NCBI GenBank assembly: GCA_023525915.1
Contig: CP026657.1
Coordinates: 3,000,001 to 3,064,000 of the forward strand
Length of the DNA stretch: 64,000 bases
Source of the DNA: Acetispira formosa (nom. nud.)
GTDB lineage: Bacteria > Desulfobacterota > Desulfarculia > Adiutricales > Adiutricaceae
Direction: 5' to 3'
Shown: positions 1-9,062 of the stretch, piece by piece
Layout of the letters: every line of letters begins with the position of its first letter
How positions within the stretch are numbered: the stretch's first letter is position 1
Translations under genes and position numbers: made by a program
The notes under the pieces: model-generated
What the model saw: only the letters and a program-made list of their open reading frames with translations
What the model was told of the DNA's origin: nothing
Database searches by the model: none

Positions 1-1763
1 CAGGCGCCATGGCCGGTCCCGGCTGCTGTACGGCCGGGTTTACCAGCCTCAATGGCCCCGGCGGCTTCATCAGCGGTGAAACGTTTTCATACGGATATAA
101 CTGGGATTGGATGGAAGATCGCGACCCGGAACTTCTGACGGGCAAATATCTGGCCGGGCGTTACACGGTAAATTCATCTGACAGCCTTCAGGATCTGGTC
201 AACAAGGTCAACGCCGGCACCCAAAGCCGGGTGGGCATCAAAATTAACGCGGACATACTTGAAAACGCCATTTCCACCGGCAGCGGCACCGTCGCCGTAT
301 GTATCGGCAACGAGGCTTATTTTTGGGGCAGCGCGACTGTGGCCGGCGGGGCTTTTGTCAACAAATATGAAACGACTTATTCCTATGTTTCCGCCACCGG
401 TTATGCCGGGGGAGGGATGTATACCAGCAATATAAATATAGCCAATGCCCTTGACTTGGGTCAGTTATCCAAAACTATCAAGCTCGATGGCGAGACCAGC
501 GCGGCGCTCGGAGCGGCCGCCCTGAATAAAGCCATTGCAACCGAGGGGCTGGCCACACTCACCAGCAGCGTGGTCAGCCTTGACCGCAGCATCAGCGCGC
601 TGGCTGTGGCCATCAATTCGGGCACATACAGCCAGGGTACGCTGATTGAGACAGGCATATGGACAGACGGCCAGTTTTGGACCAACGACCCCAGCATCAT
701 ACGTCAGCTGCATGGCAATAACAATTGGAAGCAAATCCAGTTTATCGTGGACGACCATATGATCGGCAATGCTGATCCGACCACCACCTCAAACATGTTA
801 AAAAATGAGATAACCAGCATTGTTCCGGGAACATATGCCGATATAAACCAAAAAATAGAAAAACACCCGGGCGCGGCTATTCCGCCGGCGGCCCCGGCTG
901 ATGTCTTGCCGTTTGAGAGGACTTATGAGATATGGGAGGGCGGTGTTGTCGATTCCAGCAAGGAAATGACCCATGTCTCCAGCGCCGGAGCGGACAGGTT
1001 CACCGCCGCCTCACTGGCTTCGGCCATAAATCATAATGTCTCCAGCCAGTATTGGGCCATGACTCAGGGCGATGATATGCTGTATGTTTTTCATCGTGAC
1101 GGCGGCAATAACAATGATATCCGGGCCTGCGAAGTGGGCGGACGTGATTTGATCTCCCGCGGCGGGCTTGAAGCCATATCGTTTGAAAACGTCGAGACAG
1201 GCACATGGCATGAAAGCGGAACCTCGCTGAGTCTCGGCGGGGAACGCTGGGGCACCATGATACCGGTTCAAACCAAAACCGACAAGGGGCACCAGGTTTG
1301 GAACGTGACCCTCTCCGGGCGTGACGTCGGCAGCGAACGCGACCTATGGATTGCCAACCTCGATGAACTTGAAACGCCCGGCCTTGAAGACGGCGTAATC
1401 AACGGCCTGGATCGCGATGCCTTTATCGAAATTCAAAACGCGGCCAACGCCAACTGGAAAGGCGCGGAAGTGCGCACCCAGTCCAGCGCCCAGGAATCCC
1501 TGGACGCTATTACCGAAGCTATCGTTAAAAAAGATAAAATCAGGGCCGACCTAGGCGCCATGCAAAACAGATTGGAGAACACCATGACTAATCTCGAAAT
1601 TCAGGCCGAAAACCTGCAGTCTTCAGAATCACGTATTTCCGATGTCGATGTGGCCAAGGAAATGACCGAATTCACCAAAAATAACGTGCTGGTGCAGGCC
1701 GGCGTCAGTATGCTGGCCCAGGCCAACTCCATGAGTCAATTGGCGCTCTCGCTTCTCGGGTAA
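1..1763 (+). CDS. Flagellin, 5'-truncated by window edge
   Basis: This is the C-terminal part of a filament subunit. The frame is open from base 3 and the start lies upstream of the window. The last 90 residues form the flagellin D1/D0 C-terminal helices, nearly identical to those of the next gene. The rest matches the large insert of that gene at both of its ends: the GPGCC motif, the LVNKVNAGTQSRVGI block, the AVCIG motif, an RACE motif, and a Gly/Trp-rich block before the C-terminal helices. The centre (about residues 110-300) differs strongly from its paralogue. No N-terminal D0/D1 is visible, which I attribute to the window edge and not to gene decay. It ends in LSLLG, a usual flagellin terminus. 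Family membership is certain. Confidence 0.9.
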   Translation, partial: GAMAGPGCCTAGFTSLNGPGGFISGETFSYGYNWDWMEDRDPELLTGKYLAGRYTVNSSDSLQDLVNKVNAGTQSRVGIKINADILENAISTGSGTVAVCIGNEAYFWGSATVAGGAFVNKYETTYSYVSATGYAGGGMYTSNINIANALDLGQLSKTIKLDGETSAALGAAALNKAIATEGLATLTSSVVSLDRSISALAVAINSGTYSQGTLIETGIWTDGQFWTNDPSIIRQLHGNNNWKQIQFIVDDHMIGNADPTTTSNMLKNEITSIVPGTYADINQKIEKHPGAAIPPAAPADVLPFERTYEIWEGGVVDSSKEMTHVSSAGADRFTAASLASAINHNVSSQYWAMTQGDDMLYVFHRDGGNNNDIRACEVGGRDLISRGGLEAISFENVETGTWHESGTSLSLGGERWGTMIPVQTKTDKGHQVWNVTLSGRDVGSERDLWIANLDELETPGLEDGVINGLDRDAFIEIQNAANANWKGAEVRTQSSAQESLDAITEAIVKKDKIRADLGAMQNRLENTMTNLEIQAENLQSSESRISDVDVAKEMTEFTKNNVLVQAGVSMLAQANSMSQLALSLLG

Positions 1764-2181
1764 TTTATCTCTTCGGCGGGGAGGGAATGCTTATTCCCTC
1801 CGTTTCAAAGCCGAAGCCGGGCGACCAGCAATTCTAATTATGGCCGACGCCCCCGCATAAAGCCGGGGTCGAGCGTAGCGAGACGGAGCGCCAGCGACTG
1901 GTTTTGACGGAAAAATAGCCGCTCGCGAAACAAAAACCACGCTTTTTGTGTAGCTACAAGCCGCAAGTTCAAGGGAAAAAATCATAATTAGAATTGCTGC
2001 CGGACGACTTCAGATATAGCTGCAGTAGTCTTTAACAAACTGAAACAATTATGGATGATCATTCAATTTTAGTGACATAAATCTATCTTAAAAGGGCTAA
2101 AAGTTTCATCTCACTTTAATCAACTGATAAATGCCAGACGGCTCAAATAGCTCTTAAAGCTTTTTTTAACTATAAAATCAT
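1764..2181. other. Intergenic region upstream of the second flagellin
   Basis: This stretch holds one family-A repeat (1826-1999) and then about 180 bp of A+T-rich sequence leading to the sigma-28 promoter. I see no credible protein or RNA gene in it. Confidence 0.6.
1826..1999 (-). repeat. Family-A element, single copy, 174 bp
   Basis: The copy is bounded by a 17-bp perfect terminal inverted repeat, CAGCAATTCTAATTATG and its complement. Internally it carries the family core GGAGCGCCAGCGACTGG and the AAAAACCACGCTTTTTG palindrome. It is inverted relative to the array at 6918-7905. It has no coding capacity and resembles a MITE. Confidence 0.85.
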
Positions 2182-2208
2182 TAACTTAGCGTGTAAGAAA
2201 GCCGATAA
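2182..2208 (+). promoter_or_regulatory. Sigma-28 (FliA) promoter for flagellin
   Basis: GCCGATAA at 2201-2208 is an exact match to the sigma-28 -10 element. Eleven bases upstream, TAACTTAG at 2182-2189 is a partial match to the TAAAGTTT -35 element. Sigma-28 is the expected factor for late flagellar genes. The transcript would carry a 5' leader of about 195 nt. Confidence 0.7.
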
Positions 2209-2375
2209 GTCAATTAAAGGATGGAAGAGTTCCATCGCTTGTCAAACAAAATTTACATCAGGAGGGCAGTATCACGAAGCAAGATACATCATAAGGAGCG
2301 AACGGACAATCCGCTTGAAAAGAGTTTATCTTCATTAGAACCCTCGCTATCATTTAATTAGGGCAAGGACGCCCA

Positions 2376-2405
2376 ACCCGGAAAATCCGGGTACCATCAA
2401 GGAGG
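2376..2405 (+). promoter_or_regulatory. Leader hairpin and strong ribosome binding site of flagellin
   Basis: A 6-bp stem (ACCCGG / CCGGGT, 2376-2392) with an AAAAT loop lies just before the Shine-Dalgarno AAGGAGG at 2399-2405. The site is well placed for the ATG at 2411. A hairpin directly upstream of a flagellin RBS could influence translation or mRNA stability; that role is inferred. Confidence 0.5.
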
Positions 2406-2410
2406 ACACT

Positions 2411-4993
2411 ATGGCTATCACGATTAATAACAATATGATGGCGGCCAACACGGCCCGCAATCTGAGCAGCACCTACGGCAAGCTCAGCACCAACATCCAG
2501 CGCCTGTCGACCGGTCTTCGCGTCAACAGCGCGGCCGACGACGCGGCCGGCTTGGCCATCCGCGAAATGATGAGAGCCGACATCACGGCCACCCAGCAGG
2601 GTATCCGCAACGCGGCCGACGCCATCAGCATGATTCAGACGGCCGACGGCGCCCTGGGCGTCATCGACGAAAAGCTGACCCGTATGAAGGAACTGGCCGA
2701 GCAGGCCTCAACCGGTACCTACACCACGGTGCAGCGCGATATCATCAACTCGGAATACCAGGCCATGGCGGCGGAAATTGACCGTATCGCCAACGCCACC
2801 AACTTCAACGGCATCAAACTGCTGGACGGCTCGGTCTCCAACCAGCACGGCGGCCAGGGCATCAAGATCCACTTTGGCACGTCCAACAACGCGGCCGAGG
2901 ATTATTACTTCATCAACATCGGCGACGCCCGGGCCACCAGCGCCACCGGCCTCCGTGTCGGCGGCGACGCCAAGAACGACATCTGGGGACAGGGCGCGGC
3001 CGCTTCCGGCGCGCTTTCCGGTCCCGGCTGCTGCACGGCCGGTTTTGAAAGCCTCAACGGCAACGCCGGCTTCACCAGCGGTCAGACCTTCTCTTATGGC
3101 TACAACTGGGACTGGACCGAAGACAGCGACCCCGAACTTTTGAGCGGCAAATACCTGGCCGGCCGTTACACTGTTGGCTCCAGCGACAGCCTTCAGGATC
3201 TGGTCAACAAAGTCAACGCCGGCACCCAGAGCCGGGTGGGCATTGAGGTTGACGCCAGCACCCTGCGGCGGCAGGTGGGCAATAGCGACGGCACGGTGGC
3301 CGTGTGTATCGGCGATGAGTCCTATTACTGGGGCGACCCGACAGAGGTGGAAGGCTATGAAGTAACGAGTTACAAAACCAAATACGAAGGCACGGCCCTG
3401 TATGCCACGACCAGTGACGGCACGCTGGTGACCAGCAACACCTCGGCCGCGGCCGCCTTCGGGATGAGCAGCGCCAAAGCCACGACCACTTTGAACGGCA
3501 GACAGGATGTGGGCGCCGGGGCCAATGCGCTGAACAACTCCATCAGCAAAAGCTTCACCCACAATATCGAGGACAGCAACGAAGTTGCGCCGACTTCAGC
3601 GGCGGTCAACGCCTATCGCACGGCCAATGGCAAGCTGAGCACCGACCAGATCGCCGATGAGCTGGACAGAAAGATAAATCAAGCCAGCGCCGAATGGATG
3701 AATGTCGCCAGCGCCAAAACCGGACTGAGCCAGGCTGAATATGTAGCCGATCAGGTCAAAGGCCTGGTGGAGCAGTATGCGACTATTGATACCGGCGTGT
3801 ACACCAACGGCACTAGCTACACTTCAGCCGCGGCCCTGACCGATGCGGCCAAGAAGGCCGGATGGAGCGAAGTGGATGTGGAGATCGAAGCGCAGTTAAA
3901 TGCATACCTGCAGGACGCGGTAACGGGTATCCAGAACGGAGCCGGTCCGACCATGACGCTTGCGGGTCTGAAAAACAATCTGGCCACTCAGGTTGACAAC
4001 GTGATGACCGCGCAGACGACTCAGGCCGATGGCGTCACAGCCAAAGACAGATATACGGCGGCCACCTACACAGCGGCCCATACGGCCAACGGCGTCCCGG
4101 CGACGACTTCGGCGGTGGGCATGACCCAGTCGAGTTATGTGGAAAAGGTCGGCGGCATAGTCGACCACACCAAGCAGACCATCCAGGTGGCCGGCAATCG
4201 CGGGACCGACGACCAGTACACTGCCACGGCCCTGGCCAGAGCCATCAACGAGAATGAAGACAGCGAATTCTGGGCCATGACCGGCGGCGATCACAACGAG
4301 ATAGTCTATGTGTTCCACAAAGACGGCGGGAACAACAATGACATCAGGGCCTGCGAGGAAGCCGGCCGGAACGACGCCTCCCGCGCGGCTCTGGAAGCCT
4401 TCAAATTCGAACATGTGGAAAGCGGCACCTGGCATGAAAGCGGCACCAGCCTGAGCCTGGGCGGTGAAAAATGGGGTTCCATGAAACCCGTTCAGACCAA
4501 GACCGACAAAGGCAACGAAGTCTGGAACGTGACCCTTAGCGGCCGTGATGTGGGCAAGGAACGCGACCTGTGGATCACCAATCCTGGCGAACTGACCACC
4601 CCGGGCCTTGAAAACAGCCCCGGCATCATCAACGGCATGGATCGTGACGCCTTCATGGAAATCCAGAACGCGGCCAACGCGAACTGGCCGGGAGCGGAAG
4701 TGCGGACTCAGTCGAGCGCTCAGGAATCCCTGGACGCAATAACAGAAGCCATAACCAACAAAGACAAAATCCGGGCCGACCTCGGCGCCATGCAGAACCG
4801 CCTGGAAAATACCATGACCAACCTGGAAATCCAGGCAGAGAACCTACAGGCCTCTGAAAGCCGCATCTCGGATGTGGACGTGGCCAAGGAAATGACCGAG
4901 TTCACCAAGAACAACGTCCTGGTCCAGTCGGCCATCGGCATGTTGAGCCAGGCCAACTCCATGAGCCAGCTAGCTCTCTCCCTGATCGGCTAA
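2411..4993 (+). CDS. Very large flagellin with cysteine-bearing insert
   Basis: This encodes the flagellar filament subunit, 860 aa against roughly 270-500 for most flagellins. Residues 1-145 are the N-terminal D0/D1 helices (MAITINNN start, RLSTGLRVNSAADDAAG) and about 770-860 the C-terminal D1/D0 helices. Between them lies an outer insert of about 600 residues. The insert contains C207, C208, C299 and C648, all also present in the neighbouring flagellin, although most flagellins lack cysteine. The middle of the insert (about 340-560) is Ala/Thr-rich and unlike the paralogue. The ATG follows a strong RBS and a sigma-28 promoter. The stop codon directly abuts a family-B palindrome that probably serves as terminator. 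A neighbouring hook-associated or FliC role cannot be distinguished, so no symbol is given. Confidence 0.95.
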   Translation: MAITINNNMMAANTARNLSSTYGKLSTNIQRLSTGLRVNSAADDAAGLAIREMMRADITATQQGIRNAADAISMIQTADGALGVIDEKLTRMKELAEQASTGTYTTVQRDIINSEYQAMAAEIDRIANATNFNGIKLLDGSVSNQHGGQGIKIHFGTSNNAAEDYYFINIGDARATSATGLRVGGDAKNDIWGQGAAASGALSGPGCCTAGFESLNGNAGFTSGQTFSYGYNWDWTEDSDPELLSGKYLAGRYTVGSSDSLQDLVNKVNAGTQSRVGIEVDASTLRRQVGNSDGTVAVCIGDESYYWGDPTEVEGYEVTSYKTKYEGTALYATTSDGTLVTSNTSAAAAFGMSSAKATTTLNGRQDVGAGANALNNSISKSFTHNIEDSNEVAPTSAAVNAYRTANGKLSTDQIADELDRKINQASAEWMNVASAKTGLSQAEYVADQVKGLVEQYATIDTGVYTNGTSYTSAAALTDAAKKAGWSEVDVEIEAQLNAYLQDAVTGIQNGAGPTMTLAGLKNNLATQVDNVMTAQTTQADGVTAKDRYTAATYTAAHTANGVPATTSAVGMTQSSYVEKVGGIVDHTKQTIQVAGNRGTDDQYTATALARAINENEDSEFWAMTGGDHNEIVYVFHKDGGNNNDIRACEEAGRNDASRAALEAFKFEHVESGTWHESGTSLSLGGEKWGSMKPVQTKTDKGNEVWNVTLSGRDVGKERDLWITNPGELTTPGLENSPGIINGMDRDAFMEIQNAANANWPGAEVRTQSSAQESLDAITEAITNKDKIRADLGAMQNRLENTMTNLEIQAENLQASESRISDVDVAKEMTEFTKNNVLVQSAIGMLSQANSMSQLALSLIG

Positions 4994-5329
4994 CCAGGGC
5001 ATAGCCCTGGACCCACGGATGCTCACGCATCCTCCGTCTAGGGCGCCTTTCCCGTAATAGTTAATTACGGCGGCCATCATCGTATTAAGAATGCTGCCCC
5101 CTTGGCGATGGATTCTTCCTTCGCCAAGGGGGCAGCTCTTTTTTGGAGCAGTCAGGATTGGCGGCACATCGTATTAAAAGGAGCGTTGCCCCTTTGGCTT
5201 TGGATAATGCCATAGCCAAGGGGGCAACGCTCTTAATACGATGATGGCCGCCGTAATTAACTATTACGGGAAAAAGACACCCAGACGAAGGATGCGCGAG
5301 CATCCGTGGGTCCAGGGCTATGCCCTGGG
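4994..5329. repeat. Family-B palindromic element, full length
   Basis: A 336-bp near-palindrome fills the gap between convergent flagellin and cooC. Its tips are CCAGGGCATAGCCCTGG and its complement. Moving inward are a GGATGC/GCATCC block, CCCGTAATAGTTAATTACGG, the motif CATCATCGTATTAAG, and two stable hairpins (stems GCCCCCTTGGC-like and GAGCGTTGCCCC-like). The right tip overlaps the cooC stop codon. It probably works as a bidirectional terminator. Confidence 0.85.
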
Positions 5330-6085
5330 GGGGATTTTTGCGAAGATGCTTTTGACGGCGGCCGCTGCTTCGGGGGAGTTTTTGTAGACGCTGACGCCTT
5401 TGCGGTCAGCCTCAATTATAGAGTCGGCAAAGGGAATGAAACCCAGCACTTCCATGCCGGCCAGGGCGCTGGTTATGAATTCCTCATCGCCCTTGTTGCG
5501 CACTTTGTTGCCAACTACCGACACCCGCTTGAGGTGCAGGTCGCCCGCCAGGCGGCGCACGGTCTGGGCGGTTTCAATCGAGCGCTGGCCCGGCTCCACC
5601 ACCACTATCAATTGATCAACGCCGCTGGAGGTGGCCCGGCCCAGATGCTCCAGACCGGCTTCCATATCCATGATAACCACTTCATCACGGGCCAGCACCA
5701 GATGCATGATGATGTTTTTCAGCATCGTGCTCTCCGGGCAGATGCAGCCGCCGCCGCCCTGCTTCACGCCGCCCAGGGTCATGAACTTTATGCCGTCAAC
5801 CTCTTTGGCCAGGGTGTCGGGAAGGTCGTCGACCTTGGGGTTGATGGTGAACATTGACCCATAGGTGCCCGGCTCGGAGCCGGTGCGTTCGGCCACCAAT
5901 TCTTTCATTTCAGAAATGGGGGTAACATTGGCCAGATCGGGATAGCCAAGGGCCGCAGCCAAGTTGGCGTCCGGATCGGCGTCCACAGCCAAAACTTTTT
6001 TTCCGCTCTCTTTGAATAGATGGGCCAGGGTGGCGGAAAATGTGGTCTTGCCGACTCCGCCTTTGCCGGATACTGCTATTTTCAT
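5318..6085 (-). CDS. cooC: CooC-type nickel/CODH maturation ATPase
   Basis: A 255-residue MinD/CooC-class P-loop ATPase of the kind that helps insert nickel into carbon monoxide dehydrogenase. A deviant Walker A (KGGVGKTT, residues 8-15) opens the protein, and a VDADPDANLA switch region follows. The metal-binding CxC motif (C114, C116 in GGGGCICPE) is the hallmark of CooC over ordinary ParA/MinD proteins. It sits just downstream of a DUF3786 gene on the same strand, a pairing typical of Wood-Ljungdahl anaerobes, although no CODH/ACS gene is in the window. Its last residues (RA) and TAG stop lie inside the tip of a family-B repeat, so the repeat defines its C-terminus. Confidence 0.88.
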   Translation of the reverse strand: MKIAVSGKGGVGKTTFSATLAHLFKESGKKVLAVDADPDANLAAALGYPDLANVTPISEMKELVAERTGSEPGTYGSMFTINPKVDDLPDTLAKEVDGIKFMTLGGVKQGGGGCICPESTMLKNIIMHLVLARDEVVIMDMEAGLEHLGRATSSGVDQLIVVVEPGQRSIETAQTVRRLAGDLHLKRVSVVGNKVRNKGDEEFITSALAGMEVLGFIPFADSIIEADRKGVSVYKNSPEAAAAVKSIFAKIPPRA

Positions 6086-6175
6086 AAAATCCTCACATAT
6101 TCAGAATTGAGGGTTGTGGAACAGCCGCACTGCTAGGGTGCCATGAGGCTGTTCACAAAGCCCTTGGGCATCGTT

Positions 6176-6808
6176 TCAGGCCGGAAGGTTTCTGGCCGCG
6201 CCCATAAGGCGATAGACCAGGGCCGAACCCAGCCAGGAGATGTCTTCGTTGGAAAAATAGGAGCCGATGTTTTTATCGAACAACACCTGCCCGGCGCTTT
6301 CAAACTCTTCGTCCGCGTGATGGACCATAACGGTAATGTCTATGTTGGGAAGAACCCGGAATTTTCCGGCCTCATCCCCGCAGGCCCGCACCGGTTCACC
6401 GCCCATGGCGGCAATGGCCCGGGTCAGAAGGCCCGGATTTGAGCCAAAAACTTTGGCCAGAGGAGCTTCGGCCCGGCTGTGAAAAGCCTTGGTGTAGAAC
6501 TCGCCGCCGGGTATCTGGCGATAGGCCACCATGTCGCCCGTGGGCAGCTCGCCGGAGGCTCCGTTGAGGTAGTGCATGACCAGAACGGCGTCAGTGGGGC
6601 TGAATTCTTCGCCGACTTTCTGATCGCGCCAGGCCACAGTCTTTTCCGGGCCTGTCACCAGAACGGACCGGCCGAAAAAATCCAGTTCAAACCCTTCCGG
6701 GGCGGATAGCAGGGTGGCCCCGGCGGCATCGGCCACGGCGGCCGGATCCTTGGCGGACAGCTCCTCGGCGGCTATGCGGCAGGCATTTTTATAGTCATCT
6801 ACTCTCAC
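6176..6808 (-). CDS. DUF3786 domain protein
   Basis: A 210-residue soluble protein matching the DUF3786 family as I know it: an N-terminal DYKNACRIAAEEL helix, a central strand-rich part with LNGASGELPTGD and AYRQIPGGEFY, and a C-terminal IDITVMVHHADEEFESAGQVLFD block ahead of ISWLGSALVYRLM. It is encoded 90 bp upstream of cooC on the same strand, which suggests co-transcription. Family members occur mainly in anaerobes with carbon monoxide dehydrogenase or corrinoid metabolism, but no biochemical function is established. A role in metallo-centre handling here is inference from context. Confidence 0.75.
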   Translation of the reverse strand: MRVDDYKNACRIAAEELSAKDPAAVADAAGATLLSAPEGFELDFFGRSVLVTGPEKTVAWRDQKVGEEFSPTDAVLVMHYLNGASGELPTGDMVAYRQIPGGEFYTKAFHSRAEAPLAKVFGSNPGLLTRAIAAMGGEPVRACGDEAGKFRVLPNIDITVMVHHADEEFESAGQVLFDKNIGSYFSNEDISWLGSALVYRLMGAARNLPA

Positions 6809-6917
6809 GGGCGGCTCCTTTTTGTTAAAATGTGGCGGCCTCAGGCCTATGCCCCGCCGCGTTCAGGATTATATCACAACCCATATAAATATAACCACCC
6901 GGTTTGAAAAGGCAACC
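6809..6917. other. Upstream region of the DUF3786-cooC pair
   Basis: About 110 bp between the DUF3786 start and the repeat array. An AAGGAGCC ribosome binding site for DUF3786 is visible on the minus strand next to its start. The stretch probably contains the promoter, but I cannot assign boxes with confidence. Confidence 0.4.
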
Positions 6918-7905
6918 TTTTACCGGCGAGCGATTCTAATTATGATTTTTTTCCCATGAACTTACGGCTCGTAGCTACACAAAAAGCGTGGTTTTTGTTT
7001 CGCGAGCGGCTATTTTTCCGTCAAAACCAGTCGCTGGCGCTCCGTCTCGCTACGCTCGACCCCGGCTTTATGCGGCGGCGTCGACCATAATTAGAATTGC
7101 TGTTTTACCGGCGAGCGATTTTAATTATGACTTTTTTCCCATGAACTTACGGCTCGTAGCTACACAAAAAGCGTGGTTTTTGTTTCGCGAGCGGCTATTT
7201 TTCCGTCAAAACCAGTCGCTGGCGCTCCGTCTCGCTACGCTCGACCCCGGCTTTATGCGGCGGCGTCGACCATAATTAGAATTGCTGTTTTACCGGCGAG
7301 CGATTTTAATTATGACTTTTTTCCCATGAACTTACGGCTCGTAGCTACACAAAAAGCGTGGTTTTTGTTTCGCGGGCGGCTATTTTTCCGTCAAAACCAG
7401 TCGCTGGCGCTCCGTCTCGCTACGCTCGACCCCGGCTTTATGCGGCGGCGTCGACCATAATTAGAATTGCTGTTTTACCGGCGGGCGATTTTAATTATGA
7501 CTTTTTTCCCATGAACTTACGGCTCGTAGCTACACAAAAAGCGTGGTTTTTGTTTCGCGGGCGGCTATTTTTCCGTCAAAACCAGTCGCTGGCGCTCCGT
7601 CTCGCTACGCTCGACCCCGGCTTTATGCGGCGGCGTCGACCATAATTAGAATTGCTGTTTTACCGGCGGGCGATTTTAATTATGACTTTTTTCCCATGAA
7701 CTTACGGCTCGTAGCTACACAAAAAGCGTGGTTTTTGTTTCGCGAGCGGCTATTTTTCCGTCAAAACCAGTCGCTGGCGCTCCGTCTCGCTACGCTCGAC
7801 CCCGGCTTTATGCGGCGGCGTCGGCCATAATTAGAATTGCTGTTTTACCGGCGAGCGATTCGAATTATGGCCTTTTCCCTGAGCTTACGGCTCGCAGCCA
7901 GACAA
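6918..7905 (+). repeat. Family-A tandem array, five 185-bp units plus a partial sixth
   Basis: Five head-to-tail units begin at 6918, 7103, 7288, 7473 and 7658, with a truncated sixth from 7843. Units differ by only a few bases (for example GGCGAGCG against GGCGGGCG and CGCGAGCGG against CGCGGGCGG). Each ends in CATAATTAGAATTGCTG, the family-A terminal repeat, and carries CCAGTCGCTGGCGCTCC. The apparent 95-codon frames in each unit are by-products of the repetition. The near-identity implies recent amplification. Confidence 0.95.
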
Positions 7906-7931
7906 AAAGCGGGAGCCAGGCTCCCGCTTTT
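7905..7931 (-). terminator. Rho-independent terminator of the DHH gene
   Basis: Perfect 13-bp arms (AAAAGCGGGAGCC and complement) flank a 1-base centre and are followed on the minus strand by a T run. It lies 24 bp beyond the DHH stop codon and overlaps the truncated last unit of the family-A array. Confidence 0.75.
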
Positions 7932-7954
7932 ACCATAATAAAGCTGGTCAGCTT

Positions 7955-8878
7955 TTAACCGGCCGCATTTTCTTCATGAATATAGTTGATAATTGCTTCC
8001 AGGGTGCTGTCGACATCTTTGGCCGCCACCTGGCAGGTGGCCACGGCCTCATGGCCGCCGCCGCCGAAGTGGAGGGCAATGCTGCCTAGGTTGGCCCGGC
8101 TGGTGCGGTTGATGATGCTGTTGCCCATGGCCAGGGCCACATTCTGGCGTTCCTTGCCCCAGGTGACATGAATGCTGACCTTGCAGTCCGGGAACATGGT
8201 GTAGACCAGGAAGCGGTTGCCCGCATAGATGTTTTCTTCATTGCGGAAGTCAATGATCAGAACTTCGCCGACCTGACGGGTGCAGCGTTTGAGCATGTTC
8301 TTGAACAGGGCGTCCTGTTCGAAATATCGGTCGGCCCTCTCTTTAACGTCGGGCTGGCGCAGAATTTCAGCGGCGGTCATGGTGCGGCAGAAATCGATCA
8401 TTTCCAGCATCAGCTGGTAGTTGGAGATGCGGAAATCATGAAAACGGCCCAGCCCGGTTCGGGGATCCATTATATAGCCGATGAGAATCCAGTCGGTCGG
8501 CGCTGAGATTTCGGTGGTGGTGAGGTTGGCGCTGTCGACCTTGTCGACGGCTTCCATCATGGGGTTCCAGTGGGCCGGGAAACGGGAGGCTCCGCCCAGG
8601 AAGTCATAAATGACGCGGGCGCAGGAGGGGGCCACACGTGACATGCCGCGATAGGATATGGCGCCCAGACGCTCGCCCTCACTGGTATGATGATCAAACC
8701 ACATGCCGCAGCCGGGGGCATAGGGAACATTGGCCAGAATGTCGTTGCTGTTGATTTCCACCAGGCCGGACTGGATATCCTTGGGGTGGGCAAACTGATA
8801 GCTGTCAATCAGGCCGGCTTCCTTCAGAAGGGCGCCGCAGGCCAGGCCATCGAAATCGGAACGGGTCACCAGACGCAT
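7955..8878 (-). CDS. DHH-family phosphoesterase
   Basis: A 307-residue DHH/DHHA1 protein. The N-terminal TRSDFDGLACG motif (D8, D10) and the FDHHTSEGE motif (D62-H64) supply manganese ligands. The C-terminal GGGGHEAVATCQV motif is the DHHA1 substrate-binding glycine loop. Proteins of this class hydrolyse small phosphodiesters such as nanoRNA or cyclic dinucleotides, and similar deltaproteobacterial proteins are often labelled exopolyphosphatase. The substrate cannot be told from sequence. It stands alone: a hairpin terminator lies downstream and an A+T-rich region upstream. It lacks the CBS or PAS domains of GdpP-type enzymes. Confidence 0.82.
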   Translation of the reverse strand: MRLVTRSDFDGLACGALLKEAGLIDSYQFAHPKDIQSGLVEINSNDILANVPYAPGCGMWFDHHTSEGERLGAISYRGMSRVAPSCARVIYDFLGGASRFPAHWNPMMEAVDKVDSANLTTTEISAPTDWILIGYIMDPRTGLGRFHDFRISNYQLMLEMIDFCRTMTAAEILRQPDVKERADRYFEQDALFKNMLKRCTRQVGEVLIIDFRNEENIYAGNRFLVYTMFPDCKVSIHVTWGKERQNVALAMGNSIINRTSRANLGSIALHFGGGGHEAVATCQVAAKDVDSTLEAIINYIHEENAAG

Positions 8879-9062
8879 ATTTTCCTCACTTGATAAAGTT
8901 CGGCCCTGATTTTTAAAAACCGGCCGTATTTTTCATAAATTAGCGGAATAAAAAGACATGAACTCATCTTACACATGATAAACATATTGCTTATTATTGT
9001 CAACGAACGATTCTGAAGTATGATTTTGGTGGGTAACCGCTGGAAGCGGTAAAGGTCAAACT
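8879..9062. other. A+T-rich upstream region of the DHH gene
   Basis: About 180 bp, much richer in A+T than its surroundings near 8890-9020, lies between the DHH start and a family-D hairpin. It probably holds the DHH promoter. Nothing else is recognisable. Confidence 0.4.

Noticed and set aside
2221-2361. A 46-codon open frame in the flagellin leader, starting ATG just after the predicted transcription start
   Set aside because: The only AAAGG is directly against the ATG, the protein resembles nothing I know, and the region reads as a leader.
6988-7830. Five overlapping 95-codon frames in the tandem array
   Set aside because: They repeat with the 185-bp unit, have no RBS, appear wherever family A occurs, and run across unit junctions. 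They are artefacts of the repeat.
6918-7905. CRISPR array
   Set aside because: The 185-bp units are contiguous, with no unique spacers of 30-40 bp, and no cas genes are present.
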